A stretch of 64,000 nt of DNA from Pseudarthrobacter sp. L1SW (GCF_020809045.1 NZ_CP078079.1:2294001-2358000), one strand, 5' to 3'; numbered from the stretch's first letter, positions 46,972 through 56,577 are shown. The notes: generated by a model not told the origin, from the letters alone. Made by a program: numbers and translations.

Positions 46972-48357
46972 CTAGGCCTTGGCCTCTGCCTTGTCGTCCT
47001 CAACGGCTGCGTCAGCGGTCTCAGCCTCGGCCTCAACAGCTTCGGCCGCGGGAGCTTCCTCTTCGCCGCCGGGACGGACGAAGTCGCTCAGGTCAACGGC
47101 CTTGCCCTCGGTGTCGGTGACCTCGGCCTGGCCCAGTACGACGGCCAGTGCCTTGCGGCGGCGGACCTCGGAAACCATCATCGGAACCTGGCCGCTCTGG
47201 TCAATGATCTGGGCAAACTGGTTGGGGTCCATGCCGTACTGGCTGGCGGTGGTGACGATGTAGTCGATCAGCTCGTTCTGGCTGACGTTGACTTCTTCCT
47301 TCTCGGCAATGGCGTCAAGGATGATTTCGTTCTGGAAGGCACGGGCGGTGTTGGCGCGGACCTCTTCGCGGTGCTCCTCGGTGTCGTGCTCGCCTTCACC
47401 GTGTCCGTTGCCCTCCTTGAAGTGGGCCTCGAGCTGCTCTTCAACCACGGAATCCGGAACCGGAACCTCCACCAGCTCAACGAGCTTGTCCAGGACCTTG
47501 TCGCGGGCCTCGACGCCCTGCTCCACGATCTTGGAGTCGGCTGCCTGCTTGGCAAGGTCTTCGCGGAGCTCGGCAAGGGTGTCGAACTCGGAAGCAAGCT
47601 GGGCGAAGTCGTCGTTCGCCTCCGGGAGTTCGCGCTCCTTGACGGCCTTGACGACAACCTTGACCTGGGCGGCTTCGCCGGCGTGGTCTCCGCCCACAAG
47701 GGTGGTCTCGAAGATGGCGTCTTCGTCCGCGCTGAGGCCCGTAACGGCTTCGTCGAGCCCTTCGAGCATGGTGCCTGCGCCCACCTGGTAGGACAGGCCG
47801 GAAGCGGAATCAACCTCTTCGCCGTCGATGGTGGCGGTGATGTCGATGGTGAGGAAGTCGCCATCCGCCGCGGGGCGGTCTACGGACTTGAGGGTGCCGA
47901 AGCGGCCGCGGAGCTCGTCGAGGGCTTTGTCCACGTCCTCATCGGAGGACTCTGCCGCTGCAACCTCAACCTTGATGCCGGCGTAGTCCGGGAGTTCGAT
48001 TTCGGGGCGGACGTCCACCTCGGCAGCGAACTTCAGCCCGCCGTCCGTTGCGGAGGGGTCCGGAACCTCGGTGATCTCAACCTCGGGGCGGCTCAGGGGG
48101 CGGATGCCGGATTCCTGCACGGCGGCCTGGTACCAGCCATTGAGGCCTTCGTTGATGGCAGTCTCCAGGACGTAGCCGCGGCCGACGCGCTGGTCGATGA
48201 GCTTGGCGGGGACTTTGCCCTTACGGAAGCCCGGGACCTGGATCTGCGAAGCAACGGTCTTGTAGGCCGAGTCGATGCTGGGCTTCAATTCCTCAAAGGG
48301 GACCTCAACATTGAGCTTGACCCGCGTGGGGGTGAGGTTCTCGACAGCGCTCTTCAC
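46972..48357 (-). CDS. tig: Trigger factor
   Basis: A 461-residue ribosome-bound chaperone. It has the N-terminal ribosome-binding domain with the signature loop [12 protein letters not shown], a peptidyl-prolyl isomerase domain (about 165-250), a helical C-terminal chaperone part, and an acidic Ala/Glu tail. GTG at 48355-48357 has AGGAG at 9 nt. The order tig-clpP1-clpP2-clpX is conserved in bacteria. Confidence 0.97.
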   Translation of the reverse strand: MKSAVENLTPTRVKLNVEVPFEELKPSIDSAYKTVASQIQVPGFRKGKVPAKLIDQRVGRGYVLETAINEGLNGWYQAAVQESGIRPLSRPEVEITEVPDPSATDGGLKFAAEVDVRPEIELPDYAGIKVEVAAAESSDEDVDKALDELRGRFGTLKSVDRPAADGDFLTIDITATIDGEEVDSASGLSYQVGAGTMLEGLDEAVTGLSADEDAIFETTLVGGDHAGEAAQVKVVVKAVKERELPEANDDFAQLASEFDTLAELREDLAKQAADSKIVEQGVEARDKVLDKLVELVEVPVPDSVVEEQLEAHFKEGNGHGEGEHDTEEHREEVRANTARAFQNEIILDAIAEKEEVNVSQNELIDYIVTTASQYGMDPNQFAQIIDQSGQVPMMVSEVRRRKALAVVLGQAEVTDTEGKAVDLSDFVRPGGEEEAPAAEAVEAEAETADAAVEDDKAEAKA

Positions 48358-48438
48358 GGTCTAAGTACTCCTGGGATTGTGGGATGGGTTTCTGCAAACG
48401 CAATGTTTTGTCCAGGCCGAGTGGTCCGGGCCGCAGAG

Positions 48439-48513
48439 TCGGGGTGACAGGATTTGAACCTGCGACTTCCTGCTCCCAAAGCAGGCGCTCTAGCCAAGCT
48501 GAGCTACACCCCG
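48439..48513 (-). tRNA. tRNA-Pro (anticodon TGG)
   Basis: A 75-nt cloverleaf: acceptor CGGGGTG/CACCCCG, D-arm GCTCAGCTTGGCTAGAGC, anticodon loop TTTGGGA giving TGG (reads CCA/CCG), T-arm with GTTCAAATC, discriminator A, no encoded CCA. It lies upstream of tig on the same strand. Confidence 0.97.
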
Positions 48514-48527
48514 TTAGTGCACAGGCA

Positions 48528-48556
48528 AGTCTACGGTGATCGGCGCCCTGTTTGCA
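48528..48556 (-). promoter_or_regulatory. Promoter of tRNA-Pro
   Basis: Minus-strand -10 TAGACT (48528-48533) and -35 TGCAAA (48551-48556) with a 17-nt spacer, ending 15 nt before the tRNA. Confidence 0.5.
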
Positions 48557-48654
48557 CATTTGACACGTAGCCCATGGATTAGGTTTAGTTGTATCCGGCT
48601 TGAACAGCCAGCCCGGAATTGCAGGCCTGCTAATATTGCAGATGCGGTTCTTCC

Positions 48655-48728
48655 GGGGACGTAGCTTAATGGTAAAGCCTCAGTCTTCCAAACTGATTAC
48701 GCGGGTTCGATTCCCGTCGTCCCCTCCA
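48655..48728 (+). tRNA. tRNA-Gly (anticodon TCC)
   Basis: Acceptor GGGGACG/CGTCCCC, D-arm TAGCTTAATGGTAAAGC, anticodon loop CTTCCAA giving TCC (reads GGA/GGG), T-arm GTTCGATTC, discriminator T and an encoded CCA at 48726-48728. TAATAT (48631-48636) may be its -10 box. Confidence 0.97.
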
Positions 48729-48731
48729 ATC

Positions 48732-48760
48732 AAAAAGGCCCCTCAGCGAGGGGCCTTTTT
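48732..48760. terminator. Terminator of tRNA-Gly
   Basis: AAAAAGGCCCCTC (48732-48744), loop AGC, GAGGGGCCTTTTT (48748-48760): perfect 13-bp stem with a T run, 4 nt after CCA. Confidence 0.92.
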
Positions 48761-48817
48761 GTGTTAAGGCTTTCGTGCCAACTCAGGGACCAGCGGCAGC
48801 ACGCCGTGGAACGCCAT

Positions 48818-48900
48818 CCCCAACTGAGTGAGCGTCGCCGCAAAAGCCCCATTAAGTGAGAGAGCGTTGCCAAAAAGCCGCATCAGGTGAGAGAGCGTTC
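48818..48900. repeat. Degenerate tandem repeat, about three units
   Basis: Three imperfect units of about 32 bp share the core GTGAG(AGA)GCGT followed by TTGCC-AAAAAGCC (units near 48818, 48850 and 48880). The last one runs into the stop codon of nei. The core differs by 1-4 bases between units. A similar core is typical of spread-out intergenic repeats in Arthrobacter genomes, which is an impression and not verified. Confidence 0.5.
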
Positions 48901-49867
48901 AGGACGGCTGCTGGCAGTACGGGCACCAGTAAAGTTTGCGGCCCACCAGCTCGGCGGTCAGCACCGTGGTACCGCAGACCCGGCACGGCATCCCGTCCCG
49001 CTTGTAAACGAAGTGCGCGTTGTCCCGGGCGGGGTAGGTTTCCGACTTAGGCAGCGCCGCGGCCCTTGCAGCCCGGGCCCGGCCTGCCGCCTTGCCATGG
49101 TCGGACCAGTACTTGGGCGGGGTAGTAATGATGCGGCCGTCGGCAACGCCGTCGTTCATGACGGCCACGACGTCGCGCCACAGCCTGCGCGCCTCGGCGT
49201 CGGGCAGTGCGGTTCCCGGCAGCCAGGGATCGATGCGCCGGCGGAACAGGACCTCGGCGCGGTACACGTTGCCCACTCCGGCAATAATCTTCTGGTCCAT
49301 CAGGAGCGCACCCACGGCAGTTTTCCTGCCCTTCAGGTTGGCCGCGAACCGTCCGGCGTCGCCCCGCAGGTTCCGCAGCGGATCCGGCCCCAGACGCGCC
49401 AGGACCGCATCGGCCTCAGCGGTGGTGATGGTTTCGCAGGTGGTGGCACCCCTCAGGTCAGCCCAGCCGTTGCTGCTTGCCAGCCTGACCCGTACGGCTC
49501 CCACGGGGACCGGCGGACCCGCATAGGCTTCGCCGCCGGCACCGTCGCCGCCGTCGTCCCCGTCCGCGAAGGTCTCCCGCTCCCCCACCCGGCGCGGCGC
49601 ACCGATACTGGAGGAACCGGCGAACGTGCTGTCGCCGCCGAAACTCCAGGCGCCGTACAGTCCCAGGTGCACATGCAGCACCAGCGTGTTGTCGAAGTGC
49701 AGGAACAGGTGCTTGCCGTGCGCCTCGGCCACGAGCAGGGTACGCCCGTCCAGGAGCGCGGCGCCCCCGCTGAACCGCCCCTGCGGGCTGGACACAGAGA
49801 GCCGCCGCCCGCCGAATACGTCCCCGAACTGCCGCGCCAGGCGGCGGACGGAATGCCCTTCCGGCAC
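48899..49867 (-). CDS. nei: Fpg/Nei-family DNA glycosylase (endonuclease VIII-like)
   Basis: A 322-residue base-excision enzyme. It starts VPEGHSVRRLARQF (catalytic Pro-Glu after start removal), has the helix-two-turn-helix AVGALLMDQKIIAGVGNVYR, and ends with the zinc finger CRVCGTTV-x-CPYC (ends YWCPYCQQPS). An insert of about 25 acidic/Gly residues (GDDGGDGAGG) is unusual. GTG start overlaps the rpiB stop by 1 bp (TAGTG), implying coupled translation. Order rpiB-nei resembles M. tuberculosis Rv2465c-Rv2464c. Confidence 0.94.
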   Translation of the reverse strand: MPEGHSVRRLARQFGDVFGGRRLSVSSPQGRFSGGAALLDGRTLLVAEAHGKHLFLHFDNTLVLHVHLGLYGAWSFGGDSTFAGSSSIGAPRRVGERETFADGDDGGDGAGGEAYAGPPVPVGAVRVRLASSNGWADLRGATTCETITTAEADAVLARLGPDPLRNLRGDAGRFAANLKGRKTAVGALLMDQKIIAGVGNVYRAEVLFRRRIDPWLPGTALPDAEARRLWRDVVAVMNDGVADGRIITTPPKYWSDHGKAAGRARAARAAALPKSETYPARDNAHFVYKRDGMPCRVCGTTVLTAELVGRKLYWCPYCQQPS

Positions 49868-50361
49868 TACTCGATGACCTCGCCGGTTGCTTCATAGGCA
49901 GCGATTTTTCCGATGCGGCGGACGTGGCGCTCGTCGTTGCTGAAGGGCTCGGCCAGGAAGGCCTCGATCAGCTGGGTGGCTTCCTCCACCGTGTGCTGGC
50001 GCCCGCCGACGGCAACAACGTTTGCGTCGTTGTGCTCCCGCGCCAGCTTCGCGGTGGAGAGGTTCCAGGCCAGGGCAGCCCGGACCCCCTTGACCTTGTT
50101 GGCGGCGATCTGTTCCCCGTTGCCCGAGCCTCCCAGCACGATGCCCAGGGCGGGCACCCCTGCCTGCTGGTCCGCCACCACGGCAAGGGCCGCGTTGATG
50201 CAGAAGGACGGGTAATCGTCCTGGGCGTCATACACCTTGGGACCGTGGTCCACCACGTCGTAGCCCTTGGCGGTCAGGTGGGACACCAGGTGGGCGCTCA
50301 GTTCCATGCCCGCATGGTCGGTGGCGATGTGGACCCGCGGGAAGGCAGGGGAAGATGTCAC
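49867..50361 (-). CDS. rpiB: Ribose-5-phosphate isomerase B
   Basis: A 164-residue RpiB/LacAB isomerase interconverting ribose 5-phosphate and ribulose 5-phosphate. HIATDHAGMELSAHL, DHGPKVYDAQDDYPSF, IVLGGSGNGEQIAANK (Ser-Gly active site; Ser in place of the Cys of E. coli-type enzymes) and HNDANVVAVGGR are visible. GTG start at 50359-50361. Confidence 0.95.
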   Translation of the reverse strand: MTSSPAFPRVHIATDHAGMELSAHLVSHLTAKGYDVVDHGPKVYDAQDDYPSFCINAALAVVADQQAGVPALGIVLGGSGNGEQIAANKVKGVRAALAWNLSTAKLAREHNDANVVAVGGRQHTVEEATQLIEAFLAEPFSNDERHVRRIGKIAAYEATGEVIE

Positions 50362-50442
50362 GAGCAGAATCCGTTCGGTTGGGGGCGCCGGCAGCCGGCC
50401 GGGACGGCGCAGGCCAGGGTCAGGACAACACGGTCAAGAATA

Positions 50443-51462
50443 CTAGGACTCCGGCTGGCCGGGAGTTGGGGCCGCACCGCCGCCCGGCCGGGCCCGTTCA
50501 GCGACGCGGGTCAGGACCTCGGCCAGCCTCGCTGCCGAGGCAGGGCTGCCGCCGCTCACCGCCAGGCGCTGGCCGTCCGTTTTGCTGACGACGACGGCGG
50601 GCCCGCTGCTGACGAGCATGGCGGCAGTGCCGCCGTGGTGCCGGTAGCCCCAGCCGCCGTAGTCTGCGGCTTTCACGTCCGCCGCGGTGGCGCCGGAGAT
50701 GGCTCCCGCCGGGACGTTCATGACCGGCACGATGCCGCCCAGCATGACTTTCAGGCCGCGGCGGTCGGCTTTGATGCGCGCGAACAGGAACGCCGCGCCC
50801 ACCACGGCCAGGAGCACGAGGAGCGCGCCGAGCCAGGGAACGGCAACGGCGATGAGGGCCGAGGGGAACAGCGATGCGATGGCAATCATGACGAAGACGG
50901 AACTGCGCGCATGGACCCAGAGCCGGATATTATCCCGGGTCAGGTCAGGGTCCGCTTCCCTGGCGATGGCCAGCTGGAGGGCCCGGTCGTCGTCCGGGGA
51001 CCACTGCTGGTCCGCCTTGAAGGCAAAGGCAACAATCACCCCCAGGGACACGGCCGCTCCGCTTCCGAGTGCCAGGACCGTCATGTCCACACGGGATTCA
51101 CGGGCGTCTGCCAGCCCCGCCTGGCCAACAATGCCGGCTGCGAGGGCGCTTGTGACGAAGAGCGTGAAGAACAGGCCGGCACCCATCATGATCCGGCGCA
51201 TCAGCACGGGCCTGTTGATGGGCACGGCCTGGAAGAGGACCAGCCAGCCGCCTGCCACGATCATCACGGCGCCCGCGGTGACATAGGCGCCGAAGGGCGC
51301 GAAGGAGGCCCCGCCGTCGTCCGTCCACCGGATGGCGAGCGGCTCCGGAAGGTCCGGCCGGATCAGGAAGGCGCACACCACGAAGGCCGCCGCCACCAGC
51401 AGCGGGAACCCCACCACAAACCGAAGGGCTTTCGTGTCCATCGACTCCATGAACTTTCCCAT
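50443..51462 (-). CDS. DUF1648-domain membrane protein
   Basis: A 339-residue protein with six or more predicted helices. The DUF1648-like motif LPEPLAIRWTDDGGASFAPFG stands after the first helix. The C-terminal 110 residues are soluble and contain a PH-like strand pattern (TAAMLVSSGPAVVVSKTDGQR). DUF1648 proteins are found with transport or immunity functions; nothing specific can be said here. Divergent from pepN across 158 bp. Confidence 0.85.
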   Translation of the reverse strand: MGKFMESMDTKALRFVVGFPLLVAAAFVVCAFLIRPDLPEPLAIRWTDDGGASFAPFGAYVTAGAVMIVAGGWLVLFQAVPINRPVLMRRIMMGAGLFFTLFVTSALAAGIVGQAGLADARESRVDMTVLALGSGAAVSLGVIVAFAFKADQQWSPDDDRALQLAIAREADPDLTRDNIRLWVHARSSVFVMIAIASLFPSALIAVAVPWLGALLVLLAVVGAAFLFARIKADRRGLKVMLGGIVPVMNVPAGAISGATAADVKAADYGGWGYRHHGGTAAMLVSSGPAVVVSKTDGQRLAVSGGSPASAARLAEVLTRVAERARPGGGAAPTPGQPES

Positions 51463-51620
51463 GATTTAACGCTACTCCCACCGCCGGCCGGCGGCTGCCC
51501 GCCTCCCGCGGCAGCCACTGTGAGCCGCGCTACTTGCCACGGGTGGGGGAATGCAAGAATGAACAGTGCCGCCGCTGGGCACGCCAGCTGCGCAGACGCA
51601 ATCTTTCTGGAGGACACACT

Positions 51621-54224
51621 TTGCCAGGTATGAATCTGACGCGCGCTGAAGCCAGCGAACGTGCCGAACTGATCGCCGTCGACTCCTACGACGTCAGCCT
51701 TGACCTGACCCGGGGCGGAGAGGTCTTCGGCAGCACCACCACGGTGAAGTTCAGCGCGAAGCCAGGGTCCTCAACGTTCATCGACGCCGTCACGCGGACC
51801 GTGCACAGCGTCACCCTGAACGGCAGGAGCCTTGATCCGGGCACGGTGGCGGACGGCGTCAGGATCCAGCTCGCCGGACTCGAGGAACACAACGAGCTCA
51901 CCGTGGTGGCCGATGCCCCGTACATGAACACCGGCGAGGGCCTCCACCGCTTCGTGGACCCGGTGGACAACGAGGTCTACCTGTACACGCAGTTCGAGGT
52001 TCCTGATTCGCGCAGGATGTTCGCCGTCTTCGAGCAGCCTGACCTGAAGGCCACGTTCAAGTTCACTGTCACCGCCCCGTCCCACTGGGACGTCATCTCC
52101 AACTCCCCCACGCCCGCTCCCGTGGAGACAACGCCCGTGGAGACCATGCCCGGGGACGACGGCGGCGCCCGCTCTGTGTGGGCTTTCTCCCCCACCCCGC
52201 GGCTCTCCTCCTATGTGACGGCCCTGATTGCCGGCCCCTACCAGTCAGTGCGCAGCGAGGTCACCAGCTCGGACGGCCGCGTCATCCCGCTTGGGGTGTT
52301 CGCCCGGAAGTCGCTGATGCAGTACCTGGATGCGGACAACATCTTCGAACTCACCCGGCAGGGCTTCGCATTCTTCGAGGCGCAGTTCGGCTGCCCCTAC
52401 CCGTTCGACAAATACGACCAGCTGTTTGTGCCGGAATTCAACGCCGGCGCGATGGAAAATGCAGGGGCGGTGACCATCCTCGAGGGCTACGTCTTCCGGA
52501 GCAAGGTCCCAGACGCCCAGGTCGAGCGCCGCGCCATCACCGTCCTCCACGAACTCGCCCACATGTGGTTCGGCGACCTGGTGACCATGCGCTGGTGGAA
52601 CGACCTGTGGCTCAACGAGTCCTTTGCGGAGTACATGTCCCACCTGGCGGCCGTGGAAGCCACCTCCTTCACCAGTGCCTGGACCACGTTCGCTTCCGTT
52701 GAAAAGTCCTGGGCCTACCGCCAGGACCAGCTGCCCACCACGCACCCGATCTTTGCCGAGATCAATGACCTGCAGGACGTGGAGGTCAACTTCGACGGCA
52801 TCACCTATGCCAAGGGCGCGTCCGTGCTGCGGCAGCTGGTGGCCTGGGTGGGGCCCGACCAGTTCATGGCCGGCGTGCGCGAGTACTTCGCCAAGCATTC
52901 CTGGCAGAACACCGAGCTGCGCGACCTGCTGGTGGAACTGGAGAAGGCCAGCGGCCGCGACCTGGACGGATGGGGCCGGCAGTGGCTGGAGACCGCTGGC
53001 GTCAATACCCTCAAGCCGGAACTCGAGGTGGACGGCGACGGCAAGCTCACGTCCTTCGCCATCCTGCAATCCGCCGTGGACGAGTGGCCCACCATCCGTC
53101 CGCACCGGCTGGCCGTGGGGTTCTACAACCTCAATGGCGCCGGCAAGCTTGAGCGGGTGCACCGCGAGGAGCTGGATGTCGACGGCGGACGCACCGAGGT
53201 GCCCGGGCTGGTGGGGCTGGCCCAGCCGGACCTGGTCCTGGTCAATGACGACGACCTCGCCTACGCCAAAGTGCGGCTGGACGAAAAGTCCCTGGCGACG
53301 GCGACCGCCCACCTGAAGGACTTCAGCCACAGCCTGCCACGGACGCTCGTGTGGAACTCCGCCTGGGACGCTGCCCGCGACGGCGAGACCCCGGCGCGGC
53401 GGTATGTGGAGCTGGTCCTGGCCAATGTGGCCGCGGAATCGGACTCCTCGGTGATCCTGGTCCAGCTGCGCCAACTGGCAACCGCCCTGAACTTCTACGT
53501 GGCCGAGGAGCACCGCGAGCAGACGGCCTCGGCCGCCGCGGACCGGCTGTGGGAGCTGGCGTCCGAGGTGCCTGCCGGCTCCGATGCCCAGCTGCAGTTC
53601 GTGAAGTCCTTTGCCCTCCTGGCGGGCAGTGAAGGCCAGCTGGACACGGTGGCCGGCCTCCTGGACGGCTCACTGGTCCTGGACGGGCTGGCTGTGGACC
53701 AGGACCTGCGCTGGGAGCTGGTTACCTCGCTTGTGGTGGGCGGACGCCTCGGCCAGGACGGGATCGACGCCGAGCTCGCCCGGGACAACACCTCCAGCGG
53801 CCAGAATGCCGCCGCCCTTGCCAAAGCCGCCATCCCCACAGCGGAGGCGAAGGCCGCCGCCTGGGACGCCATTGTGGTCAAGGGCGAACTCTCGAATGCA
53901 CTGCAGGGCTCGGCGGTCACCGGCTTTATGCGCGTGCTCGACCGGTCCCTGCTGGAGCCCTACGCCGAAAAGTACTTCGAGGCAGTGCCGGGGATCGTGG
54001 AAAGCCGCACGCACGCACTGGCCCAGCAGATCGTCGTCGGGCTCTACCCTGCGCTGCTGACCACCCAGGCAACCGTGGACCGGACTGACGGCTTCCTTGC
54101 CGCGCTTCCGCCCGAAAGTGCAGCGCTGCGGCGGATGATGCTTGAAAACCGCGACGGCGTTGCCCGGGCATTGCGGGCACGGGCCGCTGATGTCCTTCCC
54201 GGCGAAGCGGCGCCTGCAGTATGA
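51621..54224 (+). CDS. pepN: Aminopeptidase N (M1 family)
   Basis: An 867-residue zinc aminopeptidase. Substrate motif GAMENAGAV, zinc site HELAHMWFGDL followed by WLNESFAEYM. The start is TTG at 51621: GGAGGA lies 7-8 nt upstream and it gives the actinobacterial N terminus MPGMNLTRAEA; the ATG at 51630 is inside that sequence. The TGA stop overlaps the ATG of the OsmC gene. Confidence 0.95.
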   Translation: MPGMNLTRAEASERAELIAVDSYDVSLDLTRGGEVFGSTTTVKFSAKPGSSTFIDAVTRTVHSVTLNGRSLDPGTVADGVRIQLAGLEEHNELTVVADAPYMNTGEGLHRFVDPVDNEVYLYTQFEVPDSRRMFAVFEQPDLKATFKFTVTAPSHWDVISNSPTPAPVETTPVETMPGDDGGARSVWAFSPTPRLSSYVTALIAGPYQSVRSEVTSSDGRVIPLGVFARKSLMQYLDADNIFELTRQGFAFFEAQFGCPYPFDKYDQLFVPEFNAGAMENAGAVTILEGYVFRSKVPDAQVERRAITVLHELAHMWFGDLVTMRWWNDLWLNESFAEYMSHLAAVEATSFTSAWTTFASVEKSWAYRQDQLPTTHPIFAEINDLQDVEVNFDGITYAKGASVLRQLVAWVGPDQFMAGVREYFAKHSWQNTELRDLLVELEKASGRDLDGWGRQWLETAGVNTLKPELEVDGDGKLTSFAILQSAVDEWPTIRPHRLAVGFYNLNGAGKLERVHREELDVDGGRTEVPGLVGLAQPDLVLVNDDDLAYAKVRLDEKSLATATAHLKDFSHSLPRTLVWNSAWDAARDGETPARRYVELVLANVAAESDSSVILVQLRQLATALNFYVAEEHREQTASAAADRLWELASEVPAGSDAQLQFVKSFALLAGSEGQLDTVAGLLDGSLVLDGLAVDQDLRWELVTSLVVGGRLGQDGIDAELARDNTSSGQNAAALAKAAIPTAEAKAAAWDAIVVKGELSNALQGSAVTGFMRVLDRSLLEPYAEKYFEAVPGIVESRTHALAQQIVVGLYPALLTTQATVDRTDGFLAALPPESAALRRMMLENRDGVARALRARAADVLPGEAAPAV

Positions 54225-54694
54225 GCCTGCATGAGCACCGCTACGAGCTGGCCATCCAGTGGACGGGCAACACGGGCAACGGGACGGCGTCCTACCGCGG
54301 CTACTCGCGGGACCACGACATCCTCATTCCCGGGCTCCCGGTCCTCAAGGGCTCCGCGGACCCCACCTTCCATGGCGACCGGGAGCGATACAACCCGGAG
54401 CAGCTCCTCCTGGCGGCATTGGCCCAGTGCCACATGCTCTCGTTCCTGCATGTGGCGGTCAAGCACGGCGTGGTGGTCACGGACTACCGGGATGAGGCCC
54501 TCGGGCTGATGAAGCTGAACCGGGACGGCAGCGGGCAGTTCGAGCGCGTAACGCTCCGGCCGCAGGTGACCGTAGCGGACGCGGCGCACGTGGAGCTGGC
54601 CGGCCGGCTCCACCATGAGGCGAACCAGGTGTGCTTCATTGCCCGCAGTGTGAACTTCCCGGTGGAGCATGAACCGGTGACCCTGGCGCCCTGA
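54221..54694 (+). CDS. OsmC/Ohr-family protein
   Basis: A 157-residue protein with the redox cysteine pair of the family: CHMLSFL after AALAQ, and NQVCFIARSV near the C terminus. Members reduce organic hydroperoxides or other thiol-reactive compounds. It overlaps pepN by ATGA, so the two are translated together, which is an uncommon pairing. The subtype (Ohr versus YhfA-like) is unclear. Confidence 0.88.
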   Translation: MSLHEHRYELAIQWTGNTGNGTASYRGYSRDHDILIPGLPVLKGSADPTFHGDRERYNPEQLLLAALAQCHMLSFLHVAVKHGVVVTDYRDEALGLMKLNRDGSGQFERVTLRPQVTVADAAHVELAGRLHHEANQVCFIARSVNFPVEHEPVTLAP

Positions 54695-54700
54695 CGGCCC

Positions 54701-54760
54701 AACTGGGTAGCGCCAAGTGTCGTTTTGGGACCCCATACCGACACTTGGCGCTACCTGGTT
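54701..54760. repeat. Long inverted repeat between OsmC gene and epimerase gene
   Basis: Arms GGTAGCGCCAAGTGTCG (54706-54722) and its perfect complement (54739-54755) form 17 bp, extended outwards by AAC/GTT pairs with mismatches. The 16-nt loop includes GGGACCCC. It lies between convergent genes and probably terminates both, but its length and dyad resemble a REP-like intergenic element. Confidence 0.75.
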
Positions 54761-54775
54761 TCGGGGCGGGCGGAC

Positions 54776-55768
54776 TCAAAGGCTTCGAAGCAGCTTCCTG
54801 GCGAGCCGCGCCTCGGTTTCCGGCGCCAGCCCGGCTTTCCGTTCGCGGTCCAGTCCGCGCCGGCGTTCGTCCGCCAGGGTGTCCGCCAGTGTCTCCTGCC
54901 ACGGCCGGAGCCGCAGCCCGGCAGCCACGGCTGCCCGGTTGCTCCGTGCCATGAAGCCCCCGTGCCCTGGCGGGAGCCAGAGCGGCAGGGAGTCCGGACC
55001 GGCCCAGTAGTTGACGCCCTGGTCCGCCAGCCAGTCCTCTTCCGCCGGGAGGACGTCACCCTGGTGAGCCGCCGCGTCCCGTGAGGCAGCCAGGTACGTC
55101 CCGAACGACACCTGCCCGCCCACTGCATTCAAGGCTCCGGCCACACCCGTTTCTGCTGCCCGGAGGATCCAGGCAGCAAGGTCGCGGACGTCGATGGCCT
55201 GGGTCGGATGGTGGTCGATGGCGGGGACCACCACCGGCTTGCTGTTCATGGCGAAGCGCGCGGGCCAGTAGCCGTAGCGGTCCGAACTGTCCCCCGGACC
55301 GGCTATCAGGCCTGCGCGGCACAGGTGGGCTTTCCCGCCTGCCGCTTTGAGGGTGGCGGCCTCGATCGCCGCCTTCGATTCGCCATAGTTCTTCGGGGTA
55401 GAGGGGATGCCCGGATCCAAGGGCTGCAAAAGGGGCGCCTCTTCAGCCGCGTTCGGGAGCGACGCGTCGGCATAGACGGAGCAGCTTGAGACGAACGTCC
55501 AGTGGGCCGCCCGGTGGGACAGGGCGTCCAGGGCCCCGATTGCGGTGACAGGGTCCCGGGCCACCTCAACCACCTCGTCCCACTCTCCCTGGGCACCGGT
55601 GTAGGCGTCCGCACCTACCGAACGGTCCTCCCGAAGCCACCTGGCTCCTGGCGGCGGTGCGGCGGCGGAGCCGCGGGCAAGGCACGTCACCCCGTGTCCC
55701 GCCGCCACCCCCTGTCGGGCAATTTCTGCGGACAGGAAGGCCGTTCCGCCGAGGACAAGAATGCGCAT
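54776..55768 (-). CDS. NAD-dependent epimerase/dehydratase-like protein
   Basis: A 330-residue SDR-extended Rossmann protein: N-terminal ILVLGGTAFLS (GxxGxxx variant), VSSCSVYAD, YGESKAAIE with the YxxxK dyad, DVRDLAAWIL. It is similar to putative reductases annotated as epimerases in actinobacteria. No sugar genes are near; substrate unknown. It ends in the shared inverted repeat and is divergent from mscS. Confidence 0.88.
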   Translation of the reverse strand: MRILVLGGTAFLSAEIARQGVAAGHGVTCLARGSAAAPPPGARWLREDRSVGADAYTGAQGEWDEVVEVARDPVTAIGALDALSHRAAHWTFVSSCSVYADASLPNAAEEAPLLQPLDPGIPSTPKNYGESKAAIEAATLKAAGGKAHLCRAGLIAGPGDSSDRYGYWPARFAMNSKPVVVPAIDHHPTQAIDVRDLAAWILRAAETGVAGALNAVGGQVSFGTYLAASRDAAAHQGDVLPAEEDWLADQGVNYWAGPDSLPLWLPPGHGGFMARSNRAAVAAGLRLRPWQETLADTLADERRRGLDRERKAGLAPETEARLARKLLRSL

Positions 55769-55885
55769 GTTCAGACGCTACGGCGATACTGTTGAAGGAG
55801 AACAGAGCCTTCCGCGCCGGGCGTAACCGGCGCCGCGGCACCCCTTCCCGGCCCAGCCGAAGAACAGCAGGAGCACTTCCCCCCT

Positions 55886-56575
55886 ATGGTCAGCACGTTG
55901 TCGATCCTTCCTCCCACCGCCAGCCAGCCGGACGGCATCAGCATCACCGGCATCGTGATCAGCCTCGGCGTGGGCGTTGCCATCTGGCTGGTGGCCACGT
56001 TCGTGATTTCCCGGATCACCAAGCGCGTGGCGTCCGGCAGCAACTTCTTCAAGCGGCCCACCTTTAAATGGGCAGCCCCTGCCTTTAGGGCTCTGGACCA
56101 TGAACGGCGCGTCCAGCGTGCGGAAACCATCGGCTCGCTGCTGAACAGCGTGGTTGGCGTGCTGGTGGTCATCATCACCGGCATGTACGTGCTGCAGAAC
56201 CTGGACATCAACATCGCCCCCCTGCTCACCAGCGTGGGCATCCTGGGTGTGGCCATCGGCTTCGGCGCCCAGCAGCTCATCCGGGACTTCCTGGCCGGGA
56301 TCTTTATTACCATTGAAGACCAGTACGGCATCGGCGATGTGATCGAAACCAGTGAGGTTGTTGGCGTTGTGGAGTCCATGGGCCTGCGCATCACCCGCGT
56401 GCGGTCCGACGACGGCGCCATCTGGTACCTGCGAAACGGTGAGATCCTGCGCGTCGGCAATCGCTCCCAGGGAACCTACGTGCCCCTGCACGAGTCAGAG
56501 GACGGGACCACCGACCAGGCAAGCGACCACGGTGCTGCCGAACCCAAAAAGACTGAACAGAAGGCCGGAGAGTAG
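55886..56575 (+). CDS. Small mechanosensitive channel (MscS family)
   Basis: A 229-residue channel with three membrane helices; the pore helix region VGILGVAIGFGAQQLIRDFLAG is the MscS signature and the following beta domain EDQYGIGDVIETSEVVGVVE is complete. It lacks the large C-terminal cytoplasmic vestibule of E. coli MscS (286 residues) and ends in a charged tail, as in many short actinobacterial members. AGGAG lies 12 nt before the ATG. Its stop is only 2 bp before the globin gene. Confidence 0.9.
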   Translation: MVSTLSILPPTASQPDGISITGIVISLGVGVAIWLVATFVISRITKRVASGSNFFKRPTFKWAAPAFRALDHERRVQRAETIGSLLNSVVGVLVVIITGMYVLQNLDINIAPLLTSVGILGVAIGFGAQQLIRDFLAGIFITIEDQYGIGDVIETSEVVGVVESMGLRITRVRSDDGAIWYLRNGEILRVGNRSQGTYVPLHESEDGTTDQASDHGAAEPKKTEQKAGE

Positions 56576-56577
56576 CC

